Source: Ephemerocybe angulata
Taxonomy: Eukaryota > Basidiomycota > Agaricomycetes > Agaricales > Psathyrellaceae
Length of the DNA stretch: 64,000 nucleotides
NCBI GenBank assembly: GCA_013368325.1
Contig: JAACJK010000164.1
Location: 1,240,001 to 1,304,000 of the forward strand
Reading direction: 5' to 3'
The position numbers and the translations under genes are program-made. Numbering within the stretch: the first letter of the stretch is position 1; every line of letters begins with the position of its first letter. The notes under the pieces are model-generated. The model ran no database searches, was not told the DNA's origin, and worked only from the letters and a program-made list of their open reading frames with translations. Below, in pieces: positions 12,521 to 24,406 of the stretch.

Positions 12521-15487
12521 ATGCAGAGCTCGATTCGTTCGCCGGAGCCGGAAGATCTCCATGGGCCGCATCCGTTCGCTCCGGACACTCCTCCTCAGGA
12601 TATCCTTGCCACCCTCTGGAATAAGTTCTACGATTGGGAATATGGGCACACCCTATCCCTGCTTCAAGGGTTGAAGTGCGATGTTAACCTCAGAGCTGAT
12701 GACCATATTCACCAAATGGGTACTAATGAAGCGCCGACGCACAAAACCACGCAGCCATCTGAGGTCGATATGGAAGAAACCGAAGCCTTCGAGGCCATTG
12801 ATTACGACGAATATGGCGGCAAAGAAGTCTCTACCCTGCTGGCAGTTGTGTCAAATGAAGCGGCAGATCTGAATGGCAAAGTGTGGTTGCCGAACCCTCG
12901 CTATACAACTTGCACCTCGACGTCCTCCAATATCTACAACCATTCCCAAAATACAGACATCCTGATTGCGTCGTTTGCTTGCTTTGCAGACGAGCCTTCC
13001 TTCGATTTGGATCGTTATCTACGATATCACGACCGTTTTGCCTGGCAGTGCGACTTCCACGATCCCGACTGTAAGTCAGCATGCTGTATGGGACTGGTGT
13101 CCATGGCTTGTCCCTTAACCTACATCTAGACGAGGTCATAAAATTGGAGGTCATTGGAGTACTTCACTTCCAGCAGGGCCTCAGCTTTGACGAAATCGAC
13201 GAGCTCATCGGAAACCGCAGCCTCGTCCTTCCTGCCTTCAATAAGCTCCATGTCAGTGCAGCGGACGGCCTAGTTTGGGAGGCATGCCAACGGTCAGCGC
13301 ATTCTACTCTCCCAAATGACACCCCATTAATGAACTATCAGCGATTATCTGTATCAGTGGCCTGTCACCTGGATGTCGCCTCTGGATACGCTCCGGAAGG
13401 TCAAGCAGCACTATTCCACTGTTAAACCCGACCTGTTTAGCCAGGTTCAACTAGCATCCACATTGTTCTGTCCAAACTTTGGCTGCTTGGTGTCTAGCCT
13501 CAAACCATGCCCAGTCCATAGTACAGGCTTCCCTTTTCTTCATACCCTATCCTTCTGAATATTGACGTCTGAGCAGATGCACCTGCGATCCGTGAGGCTA
13601 AACCGACAATCACAAGCAAGAAATACGACACCAGAAATCGGCCATGTAGCGGATCCTGCTTCCAACACATCCAAGAAAACTTGGACGATGATGCCCTGGT
13701 ATAGACTTCCTCTCGCTACACCCGTCTCTGCGGTGAACTTACTTGCTGGAAATCGCAGGAATATCTTTGTTGGCCTGATGGCTCAAAAGATCTCGAAGAG
13801 CTCGAAAGCATGATGAAACTCGCTCCAGATGGTCTTCCCTGTGACCTATCAATCATCCTCAGGAAACCTTGTGATCAAGTACGTATGGTTCTTCGTAAAC
13901 TTACTTTCACTTTCACTTGAAGCTGGGGCACGAATGCTGAGCCGGGCCCTACCCGTTGCTAAGATATTCGCAAACCGGAAAAGATCGTTTCGAGATGAAG
14001 AGATTCCCTCCGACGATGAGGACGTGGACCCACGCACACGCAAAAAGGCCTTTGAATACCGTACGTGGCATTGCTCATCCATATTCTGCTGATATAAGAA
14101 GGTTTATCCTGGTACCTTTTCCAGTGGATTCCCCACAGGAGAAAATGAACACGAAAACGGGCGTCATTGATATTACCATGTACCCACCGTGAGTGCTCCC
14201 TGTTCTTGTTACGGGAAGCCTCCCACCCAATAACCATGCCCGTAGGATCACACCGTGCTCCCATAATGGGCCATGTTCGCTAAGTACATGCTCGTGCTAT
14301 AAAGAACGTTACCATTGTGTGAGGGAATGTCGGTGCGATAAAGAGTGTTCGTATCACATTTTGCTCAGCATGCAGGAGACAGCGGTAATCTGACCGTTGT
14401 GACCTGTAAACAGGCACGAACCGTCGGAAAGGCTGCAATTGCAAACCCCAAAAGAAGAATTGGGGTAAACCATCCAAGGAGGCCCTTTGCAAGGATATTT
14501 CATTGTGCTCGTGCAGGCTAGAAATGATGGAATGTGATCCTGAGCTTTGCAGAGGGTGTGCGTGTAGGTACGTATAGCATACATTCATGGTCGCTTCTCT
14601 GCGCATCCCCGCAACTGCAACCCGCCTTCCTGTAGGAACACTGGTGCGTAAAGTTGGCTACTTGAAGCACCACGCCCTTTAGCTTATGAGAATTTTCAAA
14701 TCTCAAGACACCAAAGGCCGTGCCCGATGCACAAACAATAATGTCCAACATGGGCGCTTCAACGTACGTTTCACCCCGTCTACATGCAGCTAACTTCCCC
14801 TCATTCATTTTTTCTAGAGACTACGAATACAGAGGAGTGAATGGGGGTATGGTGCGTATGCAGCAGAGCCCATTCCTAAGGGCGCGATTGTCGGCGGTGA
14901 GCAGCAATACATCACCTGTCAGTCGTTCCAAAGACTCACCATCGATTTGCCAGTATATGTTGGAGAACATATGCTCGCACCTCATCCCGAAACCGAGGAA
15001 ATGTAAGGCGGGTATCTGCATGCTAAAGTTCACGATATGCTGAGGCTTGTCAATCAGGCTTCAGAAGCACACTGGCCTGAACTACGCGTTTGGATTATAC
15101 GGCAATACAGTGATCGACTCGAAGTCGGCTGGCAACGAAACGCGTTACTTGAACCACGCAAATGACCCGGATGCGAATTGCATAGGCTCCTGTGAGTCTA
15201 GCATATTGGAGACAATCTAAACAACTCCCCGCTCATCTTGCCGTGATTGAACAGCGATCGTTCTTCACAACACCCAAGCTATTATCTTGGAAAGCAGTGA
15301 GTGCTGCCTCGCTTAATGCAATCTTTCTTCTGACATTTGAGAAACTATAGCCAAGAAGATCAAAATGGGGGAACAGCTCCTTTTGAATTACGGCGAAAAG
15401 TACTGGAACCCTGACGGTAAAGATGACGAATCCAGCGATGGTGAAGAAGGGCTGTCGAATTCGAATTCAGAAGCTTCTGAGGATTGA
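12521..15487 (+). CDS. E(z)/KMT6-type SET histone methyltransferase
   Basis: This is a homologue of the PRC2 catalytic subunit, expected to methylate H3K27 and silence facultative heterochromatin. In the N-terminal half, blocks such as LFCPNFGCL and PCSGSCFQHIQ match the EZH2 SANT/MCSS region. The pre-SET CXC domain is clear after splicing: CSHNGPCSLSTCSCYK, CVRECRCDKECTNRRKGC, SLCSCRLEMMECDPELC. The SET domain follows: RIQRSEWGYGAYAAEPIPKG, YVGEH, NETRYLNHANDPDANC and EQLLLNYGEKYW. It ends in an acidic Ser/Glu tail at 15485-15487. At least twelve introns keep the frame, including one around an 8-nt exon (14636-14643), so the gene looks intact although it shows only short open frames. NHA replaces the usual NHS and VYVGE replaces EYCGE. 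It converges on the phosphomutase with 65 bp between the stops. Confidence 0.88.
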
Positions 15488-15552
15488 GGGCAAACTACAA
15501 AGGCTTTTCTACGGCGTATACACCATGTACTATAACACATTCTTGATGCCCA

Positions 15553-18441
15553 TCATGGCTTCAGAAGCTCATTTCTCTCAGCTTCCATCCAATCTCTTCC
15601 GAGCTCCTCGACGACATTGCTCAGGAATTGGACGATCTTCGTCTCGTCTGACCCGGTCCCCTCCAAATAATATTTAATCTAAAGCAAACTTAGCCCATGC
15701 ATCCCTGTCCACGTTTGTTTTGGCGTACCTTTGGCTCTGTTCCACTCGTCCTGGAGCAAACCGGCAGGTGTATCAGCTTACTGCGCTACAGCGCGAATGG
15801 GATAATACTTACCGAATCGTGAGCATCAGGCGCGCCTCATCCTGGTCCCTGCCTGCTCTAAACTGGACCATGTGGCCCGACGACAGTGGAAGGCTCGGTT
15901 CATAAGTCGGGGGGTTTTGGGAGTCGTAGCCGAGGGTTAAGTCCACCACACGCGTGATGGGTAAGCCCCCGATGGTCAGGGGGTAGGACCTACCTTTCTC
16001 CTGCCCCGGCTGAGAGAAATGAGTATGACCATGCTTTAGAAACGACAGTAGTGATACATGCCACGTAGTTGCGAAGGCGGTGGAAGATAGCGTCTATCTT
16101 GGCTGAGTCGTAACAAATGAAGTAACCGTTGTTACTCTAGGAGCAGACATGTCAAAATGTAGTCAACGCAATGTAGGCGAGTTGACGAACCTTGAAGTAA
16201 CCATACCTAGAAATCACCAATTGAATGGACAATGACCTGGAGGTGTGGAAAGGCAGACGCACCGCTTATAGAGGGTTTCAAGATACTCCCTGACATTCGT
16301 ACCCCTCTCTCGGACGGATGAGACCAATCCCACAAACGACATCTACAACGGAGCAAATAAGTCTAAATCTGCTTCAATGGCAGGGGCAGTAAGGACTCAC
16401 AGTGGCTGCGACACCGTCTTTATCCCGAATATCGTTTCCGAACATGAACCCGATAGCCTCTTCGTATCCAAACGGCACTTCGTATCCTGCTTTTACAAGG
16501 TCCAGGGCGGTATTTCCAATGTATTTGAAGCCTAGTCGTCACAGTTCGAAGGCAGGGGTAAACATGAAAGAAGCTAGTTTGCGCACCTGTGAGGCATTCT
16601 ACGAACTTAAAGCCCTCGGCCTTTGCGATCACCTCAAGCATCTTGGAACTAACTGTGGACGCAACCATCGCGATTGTCGACAAGTCGGCATTCCTAGCTT
16701 TGTATTGCTCCACGATGTAACTCGCGAACAGAGTGCCGAGTTGGTCTCCGCTGAAGACGTGCCAGTCTCCAGATGGCCTAGAGGGTAATCAGCCAATGGT
16801 ATTTCAAGCCAGTAGAAAGAAGGTATACACACTGTTTCTCCGCTGCAGAGAACCTGTCTGAGTCAGGATCTTGTGCAAGGACGTACTCGGCCCCATCCTT
16901 TGCGGCAGTTGCTAGTGCAAGATCCTATTTCCTAAGTATGTATGTACATATACTAGTGACCAGAGAAGACCTACGAGGGCGCCTAACAGTAGTTTGAGCA
17001 AGGGATTCAAAATAAGACAATAAATTATTACCCACCTTTCTCTTCGGGGTTGGGGAATTTTACAGTCGGAAATTCAGGGTCCGGGAGCCTCTGCTCCTCG
17101 ACGGGAATATAGGGCGCGACACCAAATGTTTGGAACGCCCGTTGGACGAATGGGTCGCTAACACCGTGCATTGAGGTGTTAACGAATGATATCCCTTCTG
17201 TACCAACAGGGAGGTTCCTGTTGAATAAAGGTGTTTGCGGTCATTCAAGGCATTCCATAGGTTTAGGCCGAACCTTAAATGCTCGTAATTCCCAATAGCC
17301 ATGAAGTACATGTCTTTAGCTTCCTCTGTACGGTCGACGCAAAGCTCGGAAGTCAAAAGTTCCCCATAGGTCCAAGAAGTGGGTTTGGGCTCGAGGTTCT
17401 CATCAATAGATTTGGCGATACCTGTATCATGCGGAGAGATTATCTGTGCAAGTGTCGGTCAGTCAGATATCGCTCAAGTGTATTTATCCCCGTACCTGCA
17501 CACCGTTCTCCCAATACACCTTGAAGTTTTCTTAGCAAGACATAATATTCACAACGGATTGACCCGAACCTTGTACCCATTGTCGTCCTTTGGGTTGTGA
17601 CTCGCTGCGTTGCAGGGGAGATCAGGCCAAGCAGAAGACGGATCGGCGGGATTAATGCTTACCTGTGATCATAACACCACAAGCAGCCTTAAAATATTTG
17701 ACTCCCCAAGGGACGCTATAAGACAGTTAGACGAGCGGGCTAGATCCGGTGAACCACCTACAGAGGCGTATGCACTAAGCCATTGTAAAGGTACACCTTG
17801 CACCCGTTCTGCAGGAAAACATTGGCCGTCAAAGCGGCCCAATGCTTCGAATGGTGTCGATGGTCATGCCCAACGACGATGCCCTTGGACTTGGCATCTG
17901 TGACGTTCGCAATGACATATTCGCAAAGCCCCTATCAGCAGCGCCCTCGTCAGTACTACGAACGTGTTCGGGAAACACATTTTTACTGACTTGGGAAGCT
18001 TGGATGATAGTGAGGTCTTTGGAGTGTTTTAGCCCAGGTCGATTGGGGCGGAAGCGAATAGGAATGTACGAACCATTCATGCGAGCCCTTCCAGCTTCCA
18101 TCCTCCCTCGAAGACCTGATTCGAATCCCTACTCAGAGAGCATCCATCACAGGTAGAGCATACGTCGGTACCTGCAGTGCCAAATTCAATCCTCGTACTA
18201 GACGCCGGCTTAATCAATGCCTTTCAATACAAATATCAGCCTGGAGAACGTACTTCATCCGCTTTCCGAGCTCCGTGTAGTCCTTCGCCTCCCATAGCCT
18301 TTCTATCTCAGATCGCGTTTCGGAGTTCTGTAAACCAGACACAGAACCAGATAAGCCAAAGCTCAAGCTCTGGTATGTATTATCTGAACAAACCTGATCC
18401 AGTCGAAGCCACTCCTGAACGTGGTTTTCAAGGGCCTGCAT
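15553..18441 (-). CDS. Phosphopentomutase/phosphoglucomutase (PGM2/Pgm3 type)
   Basis: This is an alpha-D-phosphohexomutase that interconverts 1- and 6- (or ribose 1- and 5-) sugar phosphates through a phosphoserine. The N-terminus reads MQALENHVQEWLRLDQ, then RIEFGTAGLRGRMEAG. The catalytic serine motif is TASHNPKDDNGYKVYWENG, the metal loop is ...AQDPDSDRFSAAEK, and the sugar loop is VPFGYEEAIGFMFG. The phosphate-binding C-terminal loop is RTSGTEPKIKYYLEGTG, split by introns. Length is about 600 residues with more than ten introns. The GTAGLR and long-insert layout matches the PGM2/PGM2L1 and yeast Pgm3 branch (phosphoribomutase) rather than the classical PGM1 branch, so ribose 1-phosphate salvage is the likeliest role. 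That preference is inferred from family resemblance. Confidence 0.92.
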
Positions 18442-18678
18442 GGTGGTTAAAGATGAGATGAGATGGAGCGCATGAAATCACGCCGCGTCGCGTCGTCAAT
18501 CCACCCGAATCCCATCACCACTAATGCGCCAACTTTATTGGCGGGACTGCATTAAATCTGGCAGTATTTACAACGGGCCAATGTCTAATGGAATTCTAAT
18601 GTACTCGGAGATTGATGATTGGGCCGGAAGATGTATGTGGTCATGCAACAGCGCCTGGTGAAGGCACCTAATATCCTG

Positions 18679-21600
18679 TCATAAACGGGTTGGAGTATCG
18701 GCTTTGCCATTGGCAACAGAGCTAATTGCAGGCTTGCTAGCGCTATTAAGGCGAACGGGAAGGCGGATCTTGAGGCTTGGGGTTGTGGGAGGTCGGGGTG
18801 GCACAGGAGCTGAGACAGAGTCGGGCGTCGTTTCATTAGTAGACGTCGACCCGGCGGGTTTCAGCGGTGAAGCAATAAGCTTTCTTTTCTCCTTTGCCCC
18901 CGCCTCCACACCATCTGTCTTGTCTTTCCGTGACCGCTTGCCACTGACAGTCGCTGTTGTCTTCTTCGAAACAGGCTCAGGTACTTCTTCTTCTCTCGTT
19001 TTTCTTTTCCGACCCCTCTTTTCCTTAGTTTCCTTCTCATCAAGTTTGGGAACCTCCTCTGTCGATTTGACACGCCGGCTCTGTCTTCGCTTGGGCGTGG
19101 CCTGCCACACATCTTGTGAGTTGCCTGGGAGGTGTTTCGAGACGCGTAGGAAACACACCTGAGAGACATTGGAATTGGAAGGCTGTTCAGAACCGGAAGT
19201 CGCAAATGAGATCGGTGTTTCCACCTCCTCGCGCTAAAACATCGGTTTAGCAAGCCACGCATGCGAGGCGTTTTATGTGTGCTCTACCTTGACGAAGACG
19301 GCTCTAAACTTCTTCCCAGTACCAGACGCCGTCGATGAACCCTCTGCATGCTGAGAATCATCGACAGTGAGACGAAGAACGGGCCCAGGCTGAATACCGT
19401 GATTAGATAGAATGGGCAGCAGAAGTTCGAGATGCTCACTTTGTGGTCCGTAATGGAAACGCTAGAAACACTATCCTGGGTGGTATTGCGACTGCGAGAA
19501 CGCAAATCACGCGCACCAGCGCTTTGTGTCACTTTCTTTTCGGCCTGAGGTTTCTTAGGCGCCCTTTGCCGCCTTTTGGGTGCCTCTTCAGTTGCCGGTT
19601 CCTCAGTAGAGAGCGCGCTCGACTCGCCGATCCCATTGAGGTCAGTGATATTGTTCGCGATTCGCAAAGTTGCCACCTTCTTGGCCGACCGACTCGGCCT
19701 CGATGAAATAGTGGGAGACGCAGCACTTGTTCCGTTGGTAGAGGTCGAGACGACTCTCGAGATCTTCCCTGCCGACGCCTTCTTAGCAACGCCGGAAGAT
19801 GACGACGCAGCTGCACCATTTGTCTTGAATTTTGTCGGCGGAGCGGAACGTTCAGCTGTAGACTTCGAGGTACTTCTGCTGGTCGAGGAAAAATCGAATA
19901 GGAGCTAAAGCGAAAAGGGGTGACTAAACGCGCCTGGACCACATGAGCGAAGTACATACCTGAGCCGCTTGCATGTCCCGATTCTCCCGCGAGGAATTAC
20001 CATCCATGGGATCATCGAGATCATCAAGAGAACTCAACGAGGTCAAGGGTGAGGATAAAGCGGAGACCGTGTCCATATCCCTGGAGGAAGTTATGTCAAT
20101 AGGGTTCAGGGCACGAGGAAGTCGCCGACTGCACCTATGTTCCTCAGCTCCGTGCCTGTTCAGCCTACTCCAAAAGTCCAATATCACAATCCTCTCCGGA
20201 ACTCTGTAGCGGCGTCCATTGATCAAAACTTCATCCACCTGAACGCGGGGTTTCAAGAGTGCAGCGGGCGGTTCAGACTGGCTAATCTCAATGTTTCCAT
20301 TGTTCCACTGTCGAGGCTTGCTTATTTCAATCGGCGTGGCGTTGTTCCTGGGAATACGTCGTTGAGGATGCTGAAGACAGGAGCAAATGGTCAATTGGAT
20401 AGAATCAGCAGGGGAAAAGTCAACTTACCAGAACTCGCTCAGCGTGGTTGGGACACATCCACTTCTTATTGAATGGCGGCATGGCGGAAAGAGGAGGGTC
20501 AAGGCAGTCTAAGTGCCAATGCAAATCGCAGTAATCACAGGACAGTATGCTCTTCCATGTATCTGGGGTGGACGCTTTGGAAGCTGCCCGCCGTGGACGC
20601 TTGGCAGTTGGTACATTTGACGCCAATCCGGTTGGGAGGGCGGACATTCCACACCGGAAGCACAGAACGGCGGCTCCGTTCTTGTCCCGAAGGCGATGAG
20701 GATCGCGATCCTCCAGTAGGCCGTGGCGGCTACAAAGATTGTCAGTTACACGCCAAAATACATGGCGGGAGAGGCTTCGCACTTTAACCGAGGTGGTTTG
20801 ACCTCTGTCGCATCGACATACGTGCCTTTAGGCCCTGTGGTCACTGTAAAGATCCAGGTCAGTTAGTCAGCCAATGAGAAAGGTGCTGTTTGATTACCAT
20901 CGCGGAAGAAATTCCTGATGTCGTCGGGCAGTTGGAATTCAACTGGGATCGATGTTTCGACTTGGTATATGAGAGGGGATAGGAGGGAAGGAGGAGGCCG
21001 TCGAGGTGGATGCTGTAGAAAAAAATGAGCGGGCGTGCAGAAAGAGCGGGAAAAGACCACCTTTTGCGTGACACACCCAGGGCAGAACCATCGACTATCA
21101 CCCTCATCGATGTTTTCCATGGGAGGGTCTAAACACCAGAGATGAAAGGCCCTAGGGCAACCGTCGCAGTAGACAAGTGCGCCATTCGATCGGCACGAGG
21201 AACAGTGGTCGTTATTGTTGAGCTGTTTTCGGCGGTGAATCAGAGGGGAGCCTGTCTCATAGCAGGCCAAACGCACCAAATTTGACAAGGGTTCCTGGGT
21301 CGGTACGGCAACAGCGCTCTGCTCCTCCTTCACTCGCGCTGGTGGCGTCCCAACCTCCTTCCCCTTCCCCTTGTCCTTCCGCCTTCCCTTCGTCGCTGTG
21401 TCCAGTTGTGCGGCGTCGTGGAGGTTGGAGGACGAGTTGGAGCGGGACAGAGTGGCATCCTCGTCCCCAGTCGCGGAACCAGAGGGTTCGGCGTCCAGCA
21501 CGATGGGTTGCAGTACAGAGCATGCAGCGGGTTCTGTGCTGGATGTCGGTTCGGCGGCTACCGTCATGGCAGTTTGGTTTCTCGCCGAAGCACGTTGCGC

Positions 21601-22048
21601 ACGCCCTGTTGCACTGCTGGCATATCGCGGTATTCCGACAGGGTCCAGAGTGGTACGTTGTTGAGTTCGCAGTAAACGTGAAATTTTGGAGGGAAAAAGG
21701 CCGTGAGCACAAGAGCAACAAGGTCAGTCGACGGGGCCACGAGAAAACGAGACAGAAAACGGACCCTTTGTCGTTCCTCGAGCGTTTGGAGCGAGGTTCT
21801 TCGTGGCCTATGAGCGTCCCGTGCATGATACCAGAATACGTAGATCCTGGATCCGAGAGAGGGAGATAGGAGTAGGCAGTAGAGGGCTTTCTGGGATCGC
21901 GCTTTTGAGCGGACTGTTGAGCGGAAGCGAGAGAGGGGGGTCCGGGCAAGATTTCTGTGGCCAGGGTTGGGTCGCCTTCCAGATGGGTCGGCTGGTGCAC
22001 AGGCACCCCTGGCAGCAAATACGGAGGCAGACTGGCCGTAGTTGCCAT
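18679..22048 (-). CDS. RCO1: RCO1-like double PHD-finger protein (Rpd3S-type complex)
   Basis: Rco1 is the PHD subunit of the Rpd3S deacetylase, which is recruited by H3K36me to suppress cryptic transcription. The ATG at 22048 begins a Pro/Ser-rich region, followed by basic and acidic low-complexity stretches. PHD1 is CSSCRSNGALVYCDGCPRAF with HLWCLDPPM and WFCPGC. The SID-like stretch IPVEFQLPDDIRNFF follows. PHD2 is ILSCDYCDLHWHLDCLDPPL with WMCPNHAERVL. The C-terminal half is a Lys/Glu- and Ser-rich tail ending NGKADTPTRL. Length is about 900 residues. It lies downstream of MCMBP on the same strand, with 240 bp between them. Assignment rests on the PHD-SID-PHD layout; the tail is not recognisable. 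Confidence 0.8.
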
Positions 22049-22288
22049 AGTCGTTTAGTCCACACGGACGCTGTGGAGAACGACGGTGAGCGCAGGAAGC
22101 AGGAACAAGCGGACAAATCAGGCAGCAGCCAAGTTCCTGGCTGCGATAGCACTGCATAAGACATGAGCCACCGTCTTCTTTCTTTTGCACCCTCGTCGCA
22201 TTTCTACACATTTCTATCTATACATCGCTCATATCGTTATTATACAACGTCTGTGTCGTTTTAATTATTGCCCCCAGCTACTCGACGC

Positions 22289-24329
22289 TCAGTCCAGGCG
22301 GGCCTTCCGCCGCTCATCCAAGGCTTTCGCTTCCTCCCAGATCTCCCTCGTTACCTCGGGCCTGTGGTAAGATGCGGCCAGCAACCTGCAAGGTAAAAGC
22401 GGCGGTCAGCGCTCTGGTCCCATGCCCGCCCTCGGACTCGCCGTAGACAGGAGAAGGAAGAAAAAAACATACTTGGCCACCATCATGCGAATGATTAAGT
22501 CATCAGACGTGACAACGTCGCCGGTCTTCCCAGCATTCTTGGAACTGGCAGCCTGCCGCTCCTTTACAAAGTCGTCTTGGATGAACTGGATGCTGATGTT
22601 AGTGGATGTGCTCTCTTTAACCGTTCAGGGTCACACACCTTGGCGGTGCTTTCTTCCAAAGTGATGTTTGCAATTTTCCCTCCGCCGATAAGGTTCCGAT
22701 ATTCGCTCAACGTTTCAGGAGACGGGAGCCGAATCAGACTAGCGTCGGGGGCGTAGAGGCCAGTGTCCGTCGACCCTCGAAGGGGGACCTGTAGTTGTGT
22801 CTGAATATGTGCGCATCAGCCTAGGTGGTGAGGAGGGGTCTGAGACGGGGCCTACCCTGAAGAAGGGGCTCTTCTTCCCGGCCGAAAGGACGAGGAAACT
22901 TATATCCGTCTCGAACGAGAACTGGCTGAATGGGAAGACGTAATCCAGGGTCTGGTTTGACATGGTATCCTGTATGGTTCTCAGGTTGTACACGCCTAAT
23001 GCCGCCCATCAGCATGCCGCTAAACATACGAAGCAGTCCATACCTTTCTGCGAAACGGTTCCTTCATCCATGGACACTTCTGATACAATGCACAAGGAGC
23101 CCTTTGGCAATTGCAACCATCCGCTGTGAAGATCTTCATCCTTGGACTCCGGTACAAATGTCGTGGAGTTCACCACATTGAGCGATAACGGAAGAACAGC
23201 AAGCATGGGCACAAGCTGAGAAAGCACATGCGTCAGCTTCGGGTTGCTAGCCGTCGAGGGGCCAAATCCAGTGAGGTTCAGGGACAAGGGAAGGATAGGA
23301 GGCGCCCGGGATTGCCTGTGTAGTCGCAGGTGTGAGGGTGGTAGGAGGAGAGGGACGGAAAACGCTCGTACACTTTGCTCATGACTGCCAGGAGAACCCA
23401 CTCCGCAGCGAGCTTATCCCCTGCCAATGCTTCGTCCGCTACCCAAGATATAAGATGTTCGCGGACCTCTCTCACAGGGGATTCGAAGCTCGCGGGGAAT
23501 GCTCGAGGGACAATGGTCGAGGCGATTTGGCGGGCGAACAAAACATGAATGGTGGGCACCAATGTGACAGTCTCTGAGGATGTATGCCATCTGGTGCGCA
23601 GATTAATGGGACTATAAATTCATGCGGAAACGGTGCAGGCGTACGGGTCCGAGGTGAGGATTCCAACAAAGGAATAGAGATCGGTCGTCCTGATGGGTTC
23701 AGCCAAGGTTGAGTCGTAGATCTAGCAAGGGTTAGATTTGAGAATGGAGAATTGCCTAGAGCCGTACCTTTATTTGAACTCCTAGATGGGCAGTCGACGG
23801 CAAGGGATATTTATGAGACAAGGGCGATGGGGCGGGAGTCGTTGAGGGAGCCACTCCCAAGTCTCCCTGGCTGGACGACCATGGGCTCTGCCCGGGGATA
23901 GAGACTGCCCATATGACGTTGCATTCCCTCAGAAGATTGTAGTCAACGGGACTCGGGTCGTCGTCGGTCGCGTCATGCTCGTTGAGTCCCCAGCCTCCAC
24001 ACTCGCCGCTGCTGCGTTTGGAGAGGTAGATCTCGGGAGAGCAGGCAGTATCTTGCACCATGGCATCGAATCGGACGAGCGACCTGGGCGTCAGGGACTC
24101 TGGGGGCGTTTCGAGGCCGAGCTGCGTGATCTTCGGTGGTTGTCAGCATGGACATGAAGGAGAGGCGGACGGCACCGACCTCGTTGAAGGCATCGTCCGA
24201 CGCAAATATATCGCCAAAGTACTTTGAGACGCGAGCTGGGAGGTCCTGGGCATCGTCGGGGACGTTTGCGAGATCCTGGAGGAGGACTGAAGGACGAGCG
24301 AGCGCGTCGACGAGCAGGGATGAAACCAT
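22289..24329 (-). CDS. MCMBP: MCM complex-binding protein (MCMBP/Mcb1 homologue)
   Basis: MCMBP binds MCM2-7 subunits, chaperones new MCM assembly and helps unload the helicase in the nucleus. The ATG at 24329 starts MVSSLLVDALARPSVLLQDL, then SKYFGDIFASDDAFNEVG. Later blocks line up with vertebrate MCMBP in order: LVPTIHVLFARQIAST, VREVREHLISWVADEALAGD, KLAAEWVLLAVMSKVYERFP, GSLCIVSEVSMDEGTVSQKG, a Q(T/Q)LDYVFPFSQFSFETD-like stretch, and a C-terminal helix ending TREIWEEAKALDERRKARLD. Length is about 560 residues with about eight introns. The N-terminal third is poorly conserved. It is divergent from CDC50, with only 77 bp between the two start codons. Confidence 0.88.
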
Positions 24330-24406
24330 GATTGCGGAGCTTACATAATGGGCTGTTGGCACTTTGATTTACTCAGCCCCGGGCGTCCTCGTCGACCACA
24401 ACCGCC
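24330..24406. promoter_or_regulatory. Very short divergent MCMBP/CDC50 promoter region
   Basis: Only 77 bp separate the start codons, the tightest divergent pair in the window. Transcription start sites probably overlap or lie inside the opposite gene's first exon. No clear TATA box or E-box is seen. Confidence 0.5.

Noticed and set aside
18105..18130. tRNA B-box-like GATTCGAATCCC
   Set aside because: It lies inside the phosphomutase gene (intron/exon region) and no acceptor or anticodon stem can be formed.
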